Under the pieces are notes generated by a model that worked only from the letters and a program-made list of their open reading frames with translations, was not told the DNA's origin and did not search any database. Source: Acidaminobacter sp. (GTDB taxonomy: Bacteria > Bacillota > Clostridia > Peptostreptococcales > Acidaminobacteraceae). From it: a stretch of 64,000 nucleotides of DNA. Shown here in pieces: positions 9,401-17,792 of the stretch (position 1 is the first letter of the stretch; each line of letters starts with the position of its first letter). The position numbers were made by a program, and so were the translations under genes. The stretch spans positions 1 through 64,000 of the forward strand of contig NZ_JAOTSB010000005.1 in the NCBI RefSeq assembly GCF_030247605.1, read 5' to 3'.

Positions 9401-9703
9401 CTCCATAGAGAGGTTGAGGGCCGTCTGGCCGCCCATGCCGGCAATCATGGCCTCCGGGCGCTCCTTCTCAATGACTTTCTCCAGGAACTCCGGGGTCATA
9501 GGCTCCATGTAGACATGGTCTGCCACGGTAGGATCCGTCATGATGGTCGCCGGATTCGAGTTGACCAGTACGACCTCGACGCCCTCTTCCTTCAGCACTT
9601 TGCAGGCCTGGGTTCCGGAGTAGTCGAATTCAGCGCCCTGTCCAATAATGATGGGGCCCGAACCAATGACAAGGACTTTCTTAAAATTATGCTTCTTCAT
9701 CAT
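6428..9703 (-). CDS. carB: Carbamoyl-phosphate synthase large subunit CarB
   Basis: 1091 residues, normal length. Two homologous ATP-grasp halves each open with a GSGPIxIGQG nucleotide loop (about residues 13-22 and 570-579), and the C-terminal MGS-like allosteric domain covers roughly the last 150 residues. It makes carbamoyl phosphate from bicarbonate, ATP and ammonia delivered by CarA, feeding citrulline and pyrimidine synthesis. It overlaps the end of carA by four bases (ATGA), so the two are translationally coupled. An unusual insert of charged residues (SAKGAKRNRNVENGADEAA) precedes the MGS domain. Confidence 0.97.
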   Translation of the reverse strand: MMKKHNFKKVLVIGSGPIIIGQGAEFDYSGTQACKVLKEEGVEVVLVNSNPATIMTDPTVADHVYMEPMTPEFLEKVIEKERPEAMIAGMGGQTALNLSMELWKRGVLEKYKVQVIGTSLESIETSEDREDFRAAMEAIGQPCIESYIAEDVESAVAQAHQIGLPVIIRPAFTLGGTGGGIANTEAEVREIARRGIDFSIAGQVLVEKSIKGWKEIEYEMIRDNSGNVIAVCNMENFDPVGVHTGDSIVIAPSQTLNDLEYQMLRRASIDIVNALEIRGGCNVQLALDPESDRYYVIEVNPRVSRSSALASKATGYPIAKVATRIALGYDLDEIVNDITGKTKACFEPTLDYVVVKIPKWPFDKFKEADKILGTMMMATGEVMAIAGSFEAALLKAVRSLEINLYNLKFPIADTMSTEALIDRVINGDDMRLFFITELMRRGTTVEELKGMTGIDPFFLSKVQRIVNLEERIRDQKINVLDSELLMDLKRYGFADKGISRLMKDTSADKIYDLRKVYNIMPSYKMVDTCASEFEATSPYYYSMYGGEDEVEVSDRKKVIVIGSGPIRIGQGVEFDYCSVHGVLALKNLGYEAIIVNNNPETVSTDFDLSDKLYFEPITEEDILSIVDKEKPVGVILQYGGQTAIKLARFISEAGIPILGTSFEAVHNAEDRECFNQILIEEGIPSPLGYGVSSVADGMLQAKGLGFPLLVRPSYVIGGLGMEIVHDDEALERYLFGAFEREPKSTVLIDQYINGLEVEVDAISDGENVIIPGIMEHLERAGVHSGDSISIYPAPSISSKMKGQIIVTTRKIAQALKIVGLLNIQFIVEKDKLYVIEVNPRASRTVPFLSKVTGVPMIELSTRCMLGETVNSMEYPTGLYPEREIYAVKHPVFSMEKIPAADSALGPEMKSTGEVLCMDAKLEHALYKGFIAASGTLRGLSAKGAKRNRNVENGADEAAVSPAVVERVFLSITDAFKAVSLPLTGKLANLGYEIVATSGTAKAIREAFPQAKVIDAGTEDEALTWLTRDKISFSVILPTVGKVKNKPGFRMRRRAVENKVMCLTAFDTFFAVVSLLEKGIDDQSVDVFMAYS

Positions 9704-10776
9704 TTGGCCTCCTTCATCATGGTCACAAACTGGTCGAACAGCAGGTCAGAATCCCGCGGCCCAGGTGACGCCTCCGGGTGATACTGCACGCTGAAGATTG
9801 GAAGATGCCGATGCCTCATGCCCTCAACACTGCCATCGTTGACATTTATATGAGTGATTTCAATCTGCGTCATATCCAGGGACTCCGGAACCGTGACGTA
9901 GCCGTGGTTTTGAGCGGTGATCACAATGTGGTTGTTAATCAGGTCTTTGACCGGGTGATTGCCGCCCCTATGGCCGTAGACAAGCTTTTCTGTCGTGCCG
10001 CCAAAGGCGTGGGTCAAGATTTGGTGTCCCAGGCAAATGCCAAAGATTGGTTTTTTGCCGATGATTTCGTTAACGACCGCCACAATCCCGCCGAGCTCAG
10101 AAGGGTCCCCAGGCCCATTGGACAGCAACACGCCATCCGGATTACAAGCCAGCACTTCTTCCGCAGTCGATCTCGCCGGGAACACATGAAGCTCTACCCC
10201 GCGCGCCACCAACGACTTCAGGATCCCGCGCTTCACGCCAAAATCCATGACTGCCGCTTTTAAGCCGCTCGGTTCCTTAGGTGTGATGACGTACGGTTTT
10301 TTGGTGGAGACTTCGTCCACATAGCCTTTGACGTCGTACCGATTCAGCTCTTGTTTGACTTCTTCAAGGTTGTCCAGGTCTGCGACGATCATCCCCGGTA
10401 CGGTTCCCTGGCTGCGCAGTTTTCTCGTCAGCGCTCTGGTGTCGATCCCAGAGATTCCAATGATGCCGTGACGTGTCATATACGCGTCCAGGCTTTCGTT
10501 GCCTCTCCAGTGGGAGTAGTCGTCCACTTTTTCCCGTACGACGAGTCCCCTGACCATAGGCTTCTCGGACTGTTCATCATCCGGATGCACGCCGTAGTTG
10601 CCAATCAGCGGGTAGGTCATGACGACGACCTGTCCAAAATAGGAAGGATCAGTCAGCACTTCTTGATAACCGGTCATGCTGGTATTAAATACAACTTCTC
10701 CTACACGCGAAAAAAGAGCCCCAAAGAGCTCACCTTCATACTGACTTCCGTCCTTTAAGACCAGAAATCCCTTCAT
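9700..10776 (-). CDS. carA: Carbamoyl-phosphate synthase small subunit CarA
   Basis: Glutaminase subunit, 358 residues. The class I amidotransferase triad is visible: Cys248 in FGICLGHQ and the later YHPEAS histidine/glutamate. The N-terminal CPSase domain starts MKGFLVLKDGSQYEG. The start at 10776 is chosen because it matches the family and follows GAGAGGTGG; the longer frame has 42 extra residues of no family character. Located in an arginine cluster, but no separate pyrimidine genes are nearby, so one enzyme may serve both pathways or be arginine-specific. Confidence 0.96.
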   Translation of the reverse strand: MKGFLVLKDGSQYEGELFGALFSRVGEVVFNTSMTGYQEVLTDPSYFGQVVVMTYPLIGNYGVHPDDEQSEKPMVRGLVVREKVDDYSHWRGNESLDAYMTRHGIIGISGIDTRALTRKLRSQGTVPGMIVADLDNLEEVKQELNRYDVKGYVDEVSTKKPYVITPKEPSGLKAAVMDFGVKRGILKSLVARGVELHVFPARSTAEEVLACNPDGVLLSNGPGDPSELGGIVAVVNEIIGKKPIFGICLGHQILTHAFGGTTEKLVYGHRGGNHPVKDLINNHIVITAQNHGYVTVPESLDMTQIEITHINVNDGSVEGMRHRHLPIFSVQYHPEASPGPRDSDLLFDQFVTMMKEAK

Positions 10777-10977
10777 GATGCCACCTCTCCTCAATGTATA
10801 ATTTCCATTAATTGTCAGACACATTTCCGACGAGGCAGATGTATGGTTTCGATCGATTTTGTATAGACCCGCTCCCGGCGGGACAGAATCTCCGTTCCAC
10901 ATGGCCCGCTCTCAGTCAGGCCAGATCTGCGCTGCAATTTCGTATTCCATGGCTTCATGGAGTTTGTTTGCTGGTTA

Positions 10978-11036
10978 GAACCGGGCTTGCCGATGGTGAC
11001 GCTGCGTCACGCGCGACGACCATGGCAAGCCGGTTC
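10978..11036. repeat. Large stem-loop in the argH-carA spacer
   Basis: Inverted repeat GAACCGGGCTTGCC (10978-10991) with GGCAAGCCGGTTC (11024-11036), one bulged G. Inside lies a second perfect hairpin, GTGACGC-T-GCGTCAC (10996-11010). It falls in the 5' leader of the carAB transcript. No T-run follows, so it is not a simple terminator; a leader control element or processing site is possible. Confidence 0.6.
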
Positions 11037-11070
11037 CATATACTTATTTCATGATGCTCAAATCTTCGAC

Positions 11071-11099
11071 ATTGTAACCCAAATAGATGTGTTTGTCTA
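11071..11099 (-). promoter_or_regulatory. Candidate carAB promoter
   Basis: TAGACA-N17-TACAAT on the minus strand between argH and carA, giving a leader of about 290 bases before the carA start. No PyrR-binding loop or T-box could be recognised in the leader. Confidence 0.5.
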
Positions 11100-11132
11100 T
11101 AGGAATCCCAAAAATACTTGATTTAAAGTCCT

Positions 11133-12506
11133 TTAAACTTCGAGGTACTCTTCCCCAAGCTTCAGCATGTGCTGTACGCTGGCGAGGGAAGTAGAACCGT
11201 AGGACTTCTTGTTTTCCACACACCGCTCAATATCTATGGCGTCATAAACATCTTCGCCAATCAGGTCTGAAACGGCTTGCATCGCTTCCAGGGAAAGCGC
11301 CTCTAGAATCTTCTTCTCTTTAATAGCATAAGCTACTAGCTTGCCTGAAACCTCGTGGGCATCTCTGAACGGCATGCCTTTTTTGACCAGATAGTCCGCA
11401 AGATCCGTCGCGTTCAGGAAGCCTGCCTTGCATTGATTGAGCATAGGCTCCGGTTTGAACACAGTATGACGGAGCATGTCAGCGAAGACCTTCAGGCAAA
11501 GTTTAACCGTGTCTCCCGCGTCGAAAACAGGTTCTTTGTCCTCCTGCATGTCCTTGTTATAAGCCATCGGCAAGCCTTTCATCACTGTCAGGAGGGACAT
11601 GAGATCCCCGTAGACTCTGCCGGTTTTGCCGCGGATCAGCTCTGCGGCGTCCGGGTTTTTCTTCTGAGGCATGATGCTGCTGCCAGTGGCATAGGCGTCA
11701 CCGATTTCAATGAAGCCAAATTCACCGGAGCTCCAGATGACGAACTCTTCCGCAAGCCGGCTGAGGTGCATCATGGTGATGGCGCAGGCGCTCAGGAATT
11801 CTACGGCGAAATCCCGGTCCGCCACGCTGTCCATGGCGTTTTCCGATGGTCCCGAGAAGCCAAGCTCCGCCGCCGTCATAAAACGGTCACTCTCATAGCT
11901 GGTGCCCGCAAGGGCGCCGCTGCCGATTGGCGAAAGATCCATCCGGTCAAAGGCGTCCTCGAAACGGGAAACGTCCCGCTTCAGCATCTCGAAATAGGCC
12001 ATCAGATGATACGCGAGCCTCACGGGCTGCGCCTTTTGCAAATGGGTATACCCTGGCATAATGACGTGTGTATTGGCGGCAGCGTGTTCCAGCAGGACAC
12101 TCATCAATTCCCGGATGAGGCTTTCAATAGCGCGGCATTCCCGGCGAACATATAACCGAAAATCCAGGGCGACTTGATCGTTCCTGGATCTTGCGGTGTG
12201 TATTTTTTTGCCGAGATCGCCGAGTTTTTCCGTCAACTGCTTTTCAACCGCCATGTGAAGATCTTCGTCTTCAATTTTGAACTGGAAAGAACCGAGCTCG
12301 ATTTCCGCTTCAATTTCCTTCAGAGCGAGGACGAGCTTCTTAAGCTCATCCTCGGTCAGAATGCCCATTTTCGCGAGCATCTTGGCGTGAGCCAGGCTGC
12401 CTGCGAGATCTTCCTTGTACATTCTATGATCAAACTGAATGGAATTATTGAAGAGGTCCATCAATTGGCTGGTTCCGGACTCGAATCGACCTGACCATAG
12501 CTTCAT
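11133..12506 (-). CDS. argH: Argininosuccinate lyase ArgH
   Basis: 457 residues. Splits argininosuccinate to arginine and fumarate, the last step of arginine synthesis. The fumarase/aspartase superfamily signature [12 protein letters not shown] is present near residues 278-289 and the N-terminus MKLWSGRFE is typical. The ATG overlaps the argG stop by four bases, so argG-argH is one coupled operon. Confidence 0.97.
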   Translation of the reverse strand: MKLWSGRFESGTSQLMDLFNNSIQFDHRMYKEDLAGSLAHAKMLAKMGILTEDELKKLVLALKEIEAEIELGSFQFKIEDEDLHMAVEKQLTEKLGDLGKKIHTARSRNDQVALDFRLYVRRECRAIESLIRELMSVLLEHAAANTHVIMPGYTHLQKAQPVRLAYHLMAYFEMLKRDVSRFEDAFDRMDLSPIGSGALAGTSYESDRFMTAAELGFSGPSENAMDSVADRDFAVEFLSACAITMMHLSRLAEEFVIWSSGEFGFIEIGDAYATGSSIMPQKKNPDAAELIRGKTGRVYGDLMSLLTVMKGLPMAYNKDMQEDKEPVFDAGDTVKLCLKVFADMLRHTVFKPEPMLNQCKAGFLNATDLADYLVKKGMPFRDAHEVSGKLVAYAIKEKKILEALSLEAMQAVSDLIGEDVYDAIDIERCVENKKSYGSTSLASVQHMLKLGEEYLEV

Positions 12507-13756
12507 ACGAACTTGATTTCTCCTTTGTCTTCGTGTTCCAACTTGCCTGCTTCTTCAGCCTCGAGGCGCTTGATTGCCCCAATTTTGAGAGACAGCGTGA
12601 AGAGGTTTATGAAGCCCTCCGCATCCTGCTGGTTGTAGACGTCGTCAGCGCCAAAGGTTACATAGCGCTCATCATAGAGGGTAAAGTCGGACTTGGAAGC
12701 GACGACCATGCAATTGCCCTTGTAGAGCTTGAGTTTCACTTCACCGGTGACAACTTTTTGAGTTTCGTTGATGAAGGCATCAAGTGCCAGCTTCAGCGGG
12801 GAATAGAGAAGGCCGTCATAGACGAGCTCGGAGTATCTTGCGGCGACAGTACGCTTAAAGCTCATAGTAGCGCGATCGAGGACCAGCTTCTCCATAGCTT
12901 TGTGCGCCTGGTAAAGCACCGTGCCGGCAGGGGTTTCATAAACGCCGCGGGATTTCATGCCGACAAGTCGGTTTTCAACTATGTCGATCAGTCCAACGCC
13001 GTTAGCGCCTGCGATTTCGTTGAGTTCCAGGACGAGATCAAGGCCACTTTTTTTGACGCCGTTGAGGGAAACCGGAACGCCTTCTTCAAAACCAACTGTA
13101 ACATAAGTCGGAACGTCCGGCGCCTTCTCAGGCTGAACGGTCAGCTTGTAGATGGACGGGTCGTGCTCGTTCCAAGGGTTCTCCAGGTTGCCGCCCTCGT
13201 GGCTGAGGTGCCATACGTTCTCGTCTCTGGAGTAGATGTCTTTTTTTGTAACCGGAATTGGAATGCCGTGTTCGATGGCGTAGTCGATGCAGTCTTCACG
13301 AGACTTAAGGTTCCAGAAACGCCATGGCGCAATGATTTTAAGTCTAGGATTGAGTGCCTTGATGCCAGCTTCAAAACGCACCTGGTCGTTGCCCTTTCCG
13401 GTCGCGCCGTGAGCAATAGCGACTGCGCCTTCGAGTTCTGCGACTTCTACGAGTTTTTTAGCGATCAGCGGACGTGCGTAAGCGGTCCCCATGAGATAAT
13501 CTTCTTCATAGATCGCCCCGGATTTAATGCCCTGGAACAGATAGTCCTGAACAAACTCTTCCTTGACGTCGACAACATAAGCTTTGATAGCGCCAGTTTC
13601 CATGGCCTTTTTCTTGACAGCCTCAAAATCGTCCTTCTGACCGACGTCTACGCAAACTGCGATAACCTCCATATCATAAGTCTCTTTGAGCCAAGTGAGG
13701 ATTACGGAAGTATCCAAACCTCCGGAATACGCGAGTACAACTTTATCTTTATTCAT
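12503..13756 (-). CDS. argG: Argininosuccinate synthase ArgG
   Basis: 417 residues. Joins citrulline and aspartate using ATP. The N-terminal PP-loop AYSGGLDTS (residues 9-17) that binds ATP is intact, and the [12 protein letters not shown] stretch typical of the family is present. First gene of argG-argH, with its own promoter at 13790-13817. The enzyme needs citrulline from ornithine carbamoyltransferase (argF), which is not encoded in this window. Confidence 0.97.
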   Translation of the reverse strand: MNKDKVVLAYSGGLDTSVILTWLKETYDMEVIAVCVDVGQKDDFEAVKKKAMETGAIKAYVVDVKEEFVQDYLFQGIKSGAIYEEDYLMGTAYARPLIAKKLVEVAELEGAVAIAHGATGKGNDQVRFEAGIKALNPRLKIIAPWRFWNLKSREDCIDYAIEHGIPIPVTKKDIYSRDENVWHLSHEGGNLENPWNEHDPSIYKLTVQPEKAPDVPTYVTVGFEEGVPVSLNGVKKSGLDLVLELNEIAGANGVGLIDIVENRLVGMKSRGVYETPAGTVLYQAHKAMEKLVLDRATMSFKRTVAARYSELVYDGLLYSPLKLALDAFINETQKVVTGEVKLKLYKGNCMVVASKSDFTLYDERYVTFGADDVYNQQDAEGFINLFTLSLKIGAIKRLEAEEAGKLEHEDKGEIKFV

Positions 13757-13789
13757 TATTATGCTCCCTTCTGCATATATATTGATTGA

Positions 13790-13817
13790 ATTATAACATT
13801 TTTTTAGGTATAATCAA
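13790..13817 (-). promoter_or_regulatory. argG-argH promoter
   Basis: TTGATT-N16-TATAAT on the minus strand with a TGT extended -10, about 35 bases before the argG start. I do not find a clean ARG box over it. Confidence 0.7.
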
Positions 13818-14060
13818 CCACTTTTCATGAAATTTTTTAAAATTTTTTAAGCAAAATAAAAGAATTTCATTTACACAGAAGAATTTCGATAAAAGTCCCA
13901 TGGCTGAACCGACAGCAAATTCAAAGTTCCTGACTTTTCAGGCAAATTTGCATGAAGTTAAGGCTATACTTTATCGATTTTTAACCGGATTGTATACACG
14001 TATATGAAGCTGCATAAACGTTGCATATATACATTCTTATGCACTCTCGGAGTTTGGTGC
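13818..14060. other. AT-rich spacer upstream of argG
   Basis: About 240 bases with no supportable gene. A-rich tracts lie near 13830-13865; nothing else is recognised before the REPIN element that begins at 14061. Confidence 0.5.
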
Positions 14061-14114
14061 AAACTCGGTGTCAGACACCCAGTTTCGGTAAACTGGGTGT
14101 CTGACACCGAGTTT
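14061..14114. repeat. REPIN-like element: perfect 25-bp inverted repeat
   Basis: Arms at 14061-14085 and 14090-14114 are exact reverse complements with the 4-base loop CGGT. Each arm itself contains the small palindrome GGTGTCAGACACC flanked by AAACTC and CAGTTT. This is the layout of two REP units in inverted orientation. It sits between the argG promoter region and the iorB terminator. Confidence 0.85.
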
Positions 14115-14123
14115 CTTCCAATT

Positions 14124-14169
14124 AAAAGGACGCTCAAGGAGGGAATCCCCATCCCTACCCGAGCGTCCT
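14124..14169 (-). terminator. iorAB terminator
   Basis: Arms AGGACGCTC (14128-14136) and GAGCGTCCT (14161-14169), with further GGG/CCC pairing inside, followed on the minus strand by TTTTAATT. It lies 25 bases past the iorB stop. Confidence 0.75.
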
Positions 14170-14194
14170 ATCCTATATTGCTTAACTTTAAACT

Positions 14195-14776
14195 TTAACC
14201 TTTAACCTGATCCATACCAGCCTTGAGCGCCTTCAAATTGATCTCGACAAACTGCGGCTTCACAGTATCGCGGATGACAGTCTCCCAATCAAGACCTTCA
14301 AGACCCATAGCTTTAATCAGAGTTCCCACCAGAACAACGTTCATGGTTCTTGGATTGCCAAGCTCAGCCGCAATTTCGCCGGCTTTGATGACCACGGTCT
14401 CAGCACGCTCGCGAATGGCGTCCAGAATGCCCTCCGGATATTCAGCCGACCCCATCAGAATAGGCGCAGACCAAAGCTCGTGGTCATTGACGACGACTTT
14501 GCCCTTTGGATTCATGTAATCCAACCAGCGCATTGCCTCCATGCTTTCAAAGGATACCAGCAAATCCGCCTGGCCTTTGCCGATGATTGGTGAATACACC
14601 TTCTCGCCGTAACGCACTTGTGTGGTCACGCTGCCGCCACGCTGGGCCATGCCGTGAACCTCAGACATTTTTACATCATAGCCGGCATTGATTAAGCCTG
14701 CTGCCAAAATCTTACTCGCTAGAATAATCCCCTGACCGCCGACGCCTGCAAATAAAATGTTTTTGATCTCAGCCAT
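14195..14776 (-). CDS. iorB: Indolepyruvate:ferredoxin oxidoreductase beta subunit IorB
   Basis: 193 residues, the gamma-type catalytic domain of the 2-oxoacid:ferredoxin oxidoreductase family. The N-terminus NILFAGVGGQGIILASKIL and the block EVHGMAQRGGSV are diagnostic. With IorA it oxidatively decarboxylates aryl pyruvates, made from Trp, Phe or Tyr, to aryl-acetyl-CoA with reduction of ferredoxin. It starts 2 bases after the iorA stop, so the two are co-translated. Confidence 0.93.
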   Translation of the reverse strand: MAEIKNILFAGVGGQGIILASKILAAGLINAGYDVKMSEVHGMAQRGGSVTTQVRYGEKVYSPIIGKGQADLLVSFESMEAMRWLDYMNPKGKVVVNDHELWSAPILMGSAEYPEGILDAIRERAETVVIKAGEIAAELGNPRTMNVVLVGTLIKAMGLEGLDWETVIRDTVKPQFVEINLKALKAGMDQVKG

Positions 14777-14778
14777 GA

Positions 14779-16554
14779 TTATTCACCCGCCTTTTTGATT
14801 GCTTTGAATGGACAAACCTGCAGACAGACTTCACAGCCTACACAGGCATTAGGGTCAATGTAGGACTTCTTCTTGGTCTTGTCAAAGACTATGGCAGGGC
14901 ATCCGGTTTTATTGCACAGTCGGCAGCCGCGGCATTCTTCTTCAACTACATAGCAGACCGGTTTCTTCTCTCCGAATTCTTTGATGTCTTCCGGAGAGAA
15001 CTTTTTGAGGACACACGGCCATCTCGTAATGATGACAGAAGGTCCCTCGTAAGCCAGGGCTGCGTCCAGCGCTTTTGTGACCGCATCCAGATCCAGCGGA
15101 TTGACATTTATTACAAGCTCAACACCTAGGGCGCGGACGACTTTATCAATTTCAATTTCTTTAACCTTTTGACCAGTCAGCGTATAACCTGACCCCGGAT
15201 TCTCCTGATGGCCCGTCATACCCGTAATGCGGTTGTCCAGAATGACATTGACCGTATTGCCGCGGTTATAGACCACATCGATCAGAGAGGTAATGCCTGA
15301 GTGGAAGAACGTCGAGTCGCCTATGACAGAAACCACTTTCATGCCTTTACCGGCTTTATCCAGGACGCGCTGAGCGCCATGGCCCATAGAGATGGACGCG
15401 CCCATGTCAATAACCGTATCCGTTGTATTAAGCGGCTCTGAAGCACCTAATGTGTAACAGCCAATATCACCGGTGACCATGACGTTTTTCTTCTTTTTGA
15501 GTGCATAGAAGAAACCGCGGTGAGGACATCCGGCGCAAAGCGTCGGTGGTCTTCCCACCAGTTTATCCTGAGGAATGTCCAGCAGCGGACGTACTTCGCC
15601 CAGCAGGGATTTTGCAATGATGTCCGGATTCAATTCGCCGACATTTGGAATCAATTCTTTTCCGACACAGTTAATGCCGGCAGCTTTGATCTGCTCTTCC
15701 ATGAATGGTTCAAGCTCTTCGACGACATAAAGCGTCTCGACTTGTGAGGCAAAGTCGCGGATTTTATCCATAGGCAGCGGATTTGTAAAGCCGAGCTTCA
15801 GGAAAGACGCGTTCTCGCCAAAGACTTCTTTGGCGTATTGATACGCGACACCCGATGTGACGATGCCCACTTTTTTGTCTGCCCACTCAATGCGATTCAG
15901 CGGCGTTTCATTGCTGAATTTCTCCATCTCAACCAGTTTAGCTTCAACAACCGGGTGGAGCTTTTTTGCATGCGCCGGCGCTGCTATGTACTTCTCAGGA
16001 CGCTTGACATACGGAATCAGGTCCTTTTCAACGCGCTCTCCAACTTCAACCAAGCTCTTGGAGTGGCAGACACGTGTTGTCATACGCATCATGACCGCGA
16101 CGTCAAATTGCTCGCTGATCTCATAAGCCGCTTTCATGTAGTCCAGACACTCCTGGGAATCACTTGGCTCAATGCAGGCAATTTTCGCAAACTTAGCGAG
16201 AATTCGGTTGTCCTGCTCATTTTGTGAACTGTGACATCCCGGATCATCCGCAGAAATAAGAACGAGCCCTCCTGTCACACCGGTGTAGGAAATGGTCATC
16301 AGTGGATCCGCGGCGACGTTGACGCCGACGTGCTTCATGGCAGCGAGGGCTCTGCCGCCTGCAATGGAGGCACCCAATACCGCTTCCAGCGCAACTTTTT
16401 CATTCGGTGCCCATTCAGAGATAATTTCCGGATATTGCGCGGTATTTTCCAAAATTTCAGTACTCGGTGTGCCCGGATACGCCGAGGCATAGACAACGCC
16501 AGCTTCAAAAGCACCGCGCGCGACTGCCTCATTTCCTGTCATAAAGGTCTTCAA
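14779..16554 (-). CDS. iorA: Indolepyruvate:ferredoxin oxidoreductase alpha subunit IorA
   Basis: 591 residues with the usual order: N-terminal pyruvate-binding domain (GNEAVARGAFEAG, SAYPGTPSTEI), TPP-binding domain (CAGCPHRGF, GDIGCYTLG) and a C-terminal ferredoxin domain with CRGCRLCNKTGCP and CVGCEVCLQVCP for two iron-sulfur clusters. I choose a TTG start at 16554 because AGGAG lies 9 bases upstream and the protein then begins as family members do. Cytoplasmic and oxygen-sensitive, implying an anaerobic fermenter. Its start region overlaps no other gene; ptb ends 58 bases upstream. Confidence 0.93.
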   Translation of the reverse strand: MKTFMTGNEAVARGAFEAGVVYASAYPGTPSTEILENTAQYPEIISEWAPNEKVALEAVLGASIAGGRALAAMKHVGVNVAADPLMTISYTGVTGGLVLISADDPGCHSSQNEQDNRILAKFAKIACIEPSDSQECLDYMKAAYEISEQFDVAVMMRMTTRVCHSKSLVEVGERVEKDLIPYVKRPEKYIAAPAHAKKLHPVVEAKLVEMEKFSNETPLNRIEWADKKVGIVTSGVAYQYAKEVFGENASFLKLGFTNPLPMDKIRDFASQVETLYVVEELEPFMEEQIKAAGINCVGKELIPNVGELNPDIIAKSLLGEVRPLLDIPQDKLVGRPPTLCAGCPHRGFFYALKKKKNVMVTGDIGCYTLGASEPLNTTDTVIDMGASISMGHGAQRVLDKAGKGMKVVSVIGDSTFFHSGITSLIDVVYNRGNTVNVILDNRITGMTGHQENPGSGYTLTGQKVKEIEIDKVVRALGVELVINVNPLDLDAVTKALDAALAYEGPSVIITRWPCVLKKFSPEDIKEFGEKKPVCYVVEEECRGCRLCNKTGCPAIVFDKTKKKSYIDPNACVGCEVCLQVCPFKAIKKAGE

Positions 16555-16612
16555 ATCATGGTCACTCCTGTCTATTATGTATTTGACTATGCATGTCCAC
16601 TGTCCTTGTTTC

Positions 16613-17536
16613 TCACACTTGCATGTCTGCCTGACCCGCTGCAACGACGCTGCCAAGAGCAATAGAATAAAGCTTAACTTCAGCCGTATCCGCCCGGGAT
16701 ACCAGAACCACAGGCACTTTTGCGCCCATGATAATCCCTGCCGACTCTGCGTTTGCCAGGTAAGTCAGCGCTTTACCAATGCCGTTACCCACTTCGATAT
16801 TTGGCACCAGCAATACATCCACATCCCCGGCAATGTCACTTTTAAAACCTTTGATGTCTGCCGCTTCCCTTGAAACCGCAAGGTCAAAGGCCAGCGGTCC
16901 TTCGACAATAGCCTTGTCCCCGAATGCCCCTTCCCGGCACATATTCTCCAGAGCGCGGGCATCCACTGTTGCCGGCATTTTATCATTGACTTTTTCCTTG
17001 GCGGCGAGACACGCCACCTTAACGGTATCCATGCCCAGCGCATAGGCGGCACAAAGCGCATTGCGTATGATGGTGGCTTTTTCAGCCAGTGTGGGCTCAA
17101 TGTTCATACCGCCATCTGTCAGGAAAAGCAGTTTGTGATACGTCGGCAGATCATAGAGCATGACGTGACTAAGCTGGTTATCCGTTCTGAGACCGTAGTC
17201 ACGGTTCAGCACTGCTTTCAGTAAAATTGAGGTGTCAATGAGACCTTTCATGAGGAAATCCGCTTTTCCGTCGCGGACCAGTTGGACACTGATTCTGGCG
17301 GATGCCTCAAGGTCCTTCTCATCAATAATTTCAAACGCCCCACATTCAATTTGCTCTGAAGCACAAAGCTCAACAATTTTCTGACGATCCCCTACAAGAA
17401 TAGGGATAATGAGCCCCATTTCTGTCGCTTTGGCCACCGCTCCCAATACTTCGGGATCTTGAGCGGCTGCGACTGCGAGCCGCATAGTTTTCTGAGTTGT
17501 AGCTGCCTCTAAAAGCTGATCAAAGTTTTTGATCAA
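16613..17536 (-). CDS. ptb: Phosphate butyryl/acyl transferase Ptb
   Basis: 307 residues, family of phosphate acetyl/butyryltransferases: it exchanges CoA for phosphate on an acyl-CoA. Recognisable segments are KGLIDTSILLKAVLNRDYGLR, LTDGGMNI and PNIEVGNGIGKAL near the C-terminus. The start is TTG at 17536, nine bases after AGGAGG. Directly upstream of iorAB, it suggests that acyl-CoA from amino-acid oxidation is turned into acyl phosphate for ATP formation. No butyrate kinase gene is adjacent, so the kinase partner must be elsewhere. Substrate is not known. Confidence 0.85.
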   Translation of the reverse strand: MIKNFDQLLEAATTQKTMRLAVAAAQDPEVLGAVAKATEMGLIIPILVGDRQKIVELCASEQIECGAFEIIDEKDLEASARISVQLVRDGKADFLMKGLIDTSILLKAVLNRDYGLRTDNQLSHVMLYDLPTYHKLLFLTDGGMNIEPTLAEKATIIRNALCAAYALGMDTVKVACLAAKEKVNDKMPATVDARALENMCREGAFGDKAIVEGPLAFDLAVSREAADIKGFKSDIAGDVDVLLVPNIEVGNGIGKALTYLANAESAGIIMGAKVPVVLVSRADTAEVKLYSIALGSVVAAGQADMQV

Positions 17537-17722
17537 ACTGTTACAACCTCCTTTTGTTAAAGCCCACTTTAGTATCTTAACATTTGACTTGCCTGATACG
17601 GAAAGTTATTTTTGTTGAAGCTTTCAATATTTTTTGTAATTCCAAATCCATTTTAATCAATATTGAGGAAAAGTTCAAGTAGGGATCATCCATTTTTCAC
17701 AAAGTCTTCCCACTAAATGTGC

Positions 17723-17746
17723 AAAAAAAGCCGGTTCTCCACCGGC
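17723..17746 (-). terminator. Terminator of the TPR-protein operon
   Basis: Minus-strand GCCGGT-GGAGA-ACCGGC stem directly followed by seven T. It lies 47 bases past the stop of the TPR gene. Confidence 0.85.
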
Positions 17747-17792
17747 AATTTTGTTGTTTTTTATAAAATCTCACGTCAATTTGATCCATCCG

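Noticed and set aside
10777..11070. PyrR-type attenuator upstream of carAB
   Set aside because: GACTGAGAGCGGG near 10905-10920 only loosely resembles a PyrR loop, and no terminator/antiterminator pair follows before carA.
12533..13789. 418-residue open frame on the plus strand opposite argG
   Set aside because: It lies wholly over a clear argG, has no ribosome site or family similarity, and is a by-product of codon bias on the other strand.
14004..14198. Small open frames over the REPIN between argG and iorB
   Set aside because: They translate the palindrome and terminator; no ribosome site and no conserved protein pattern.
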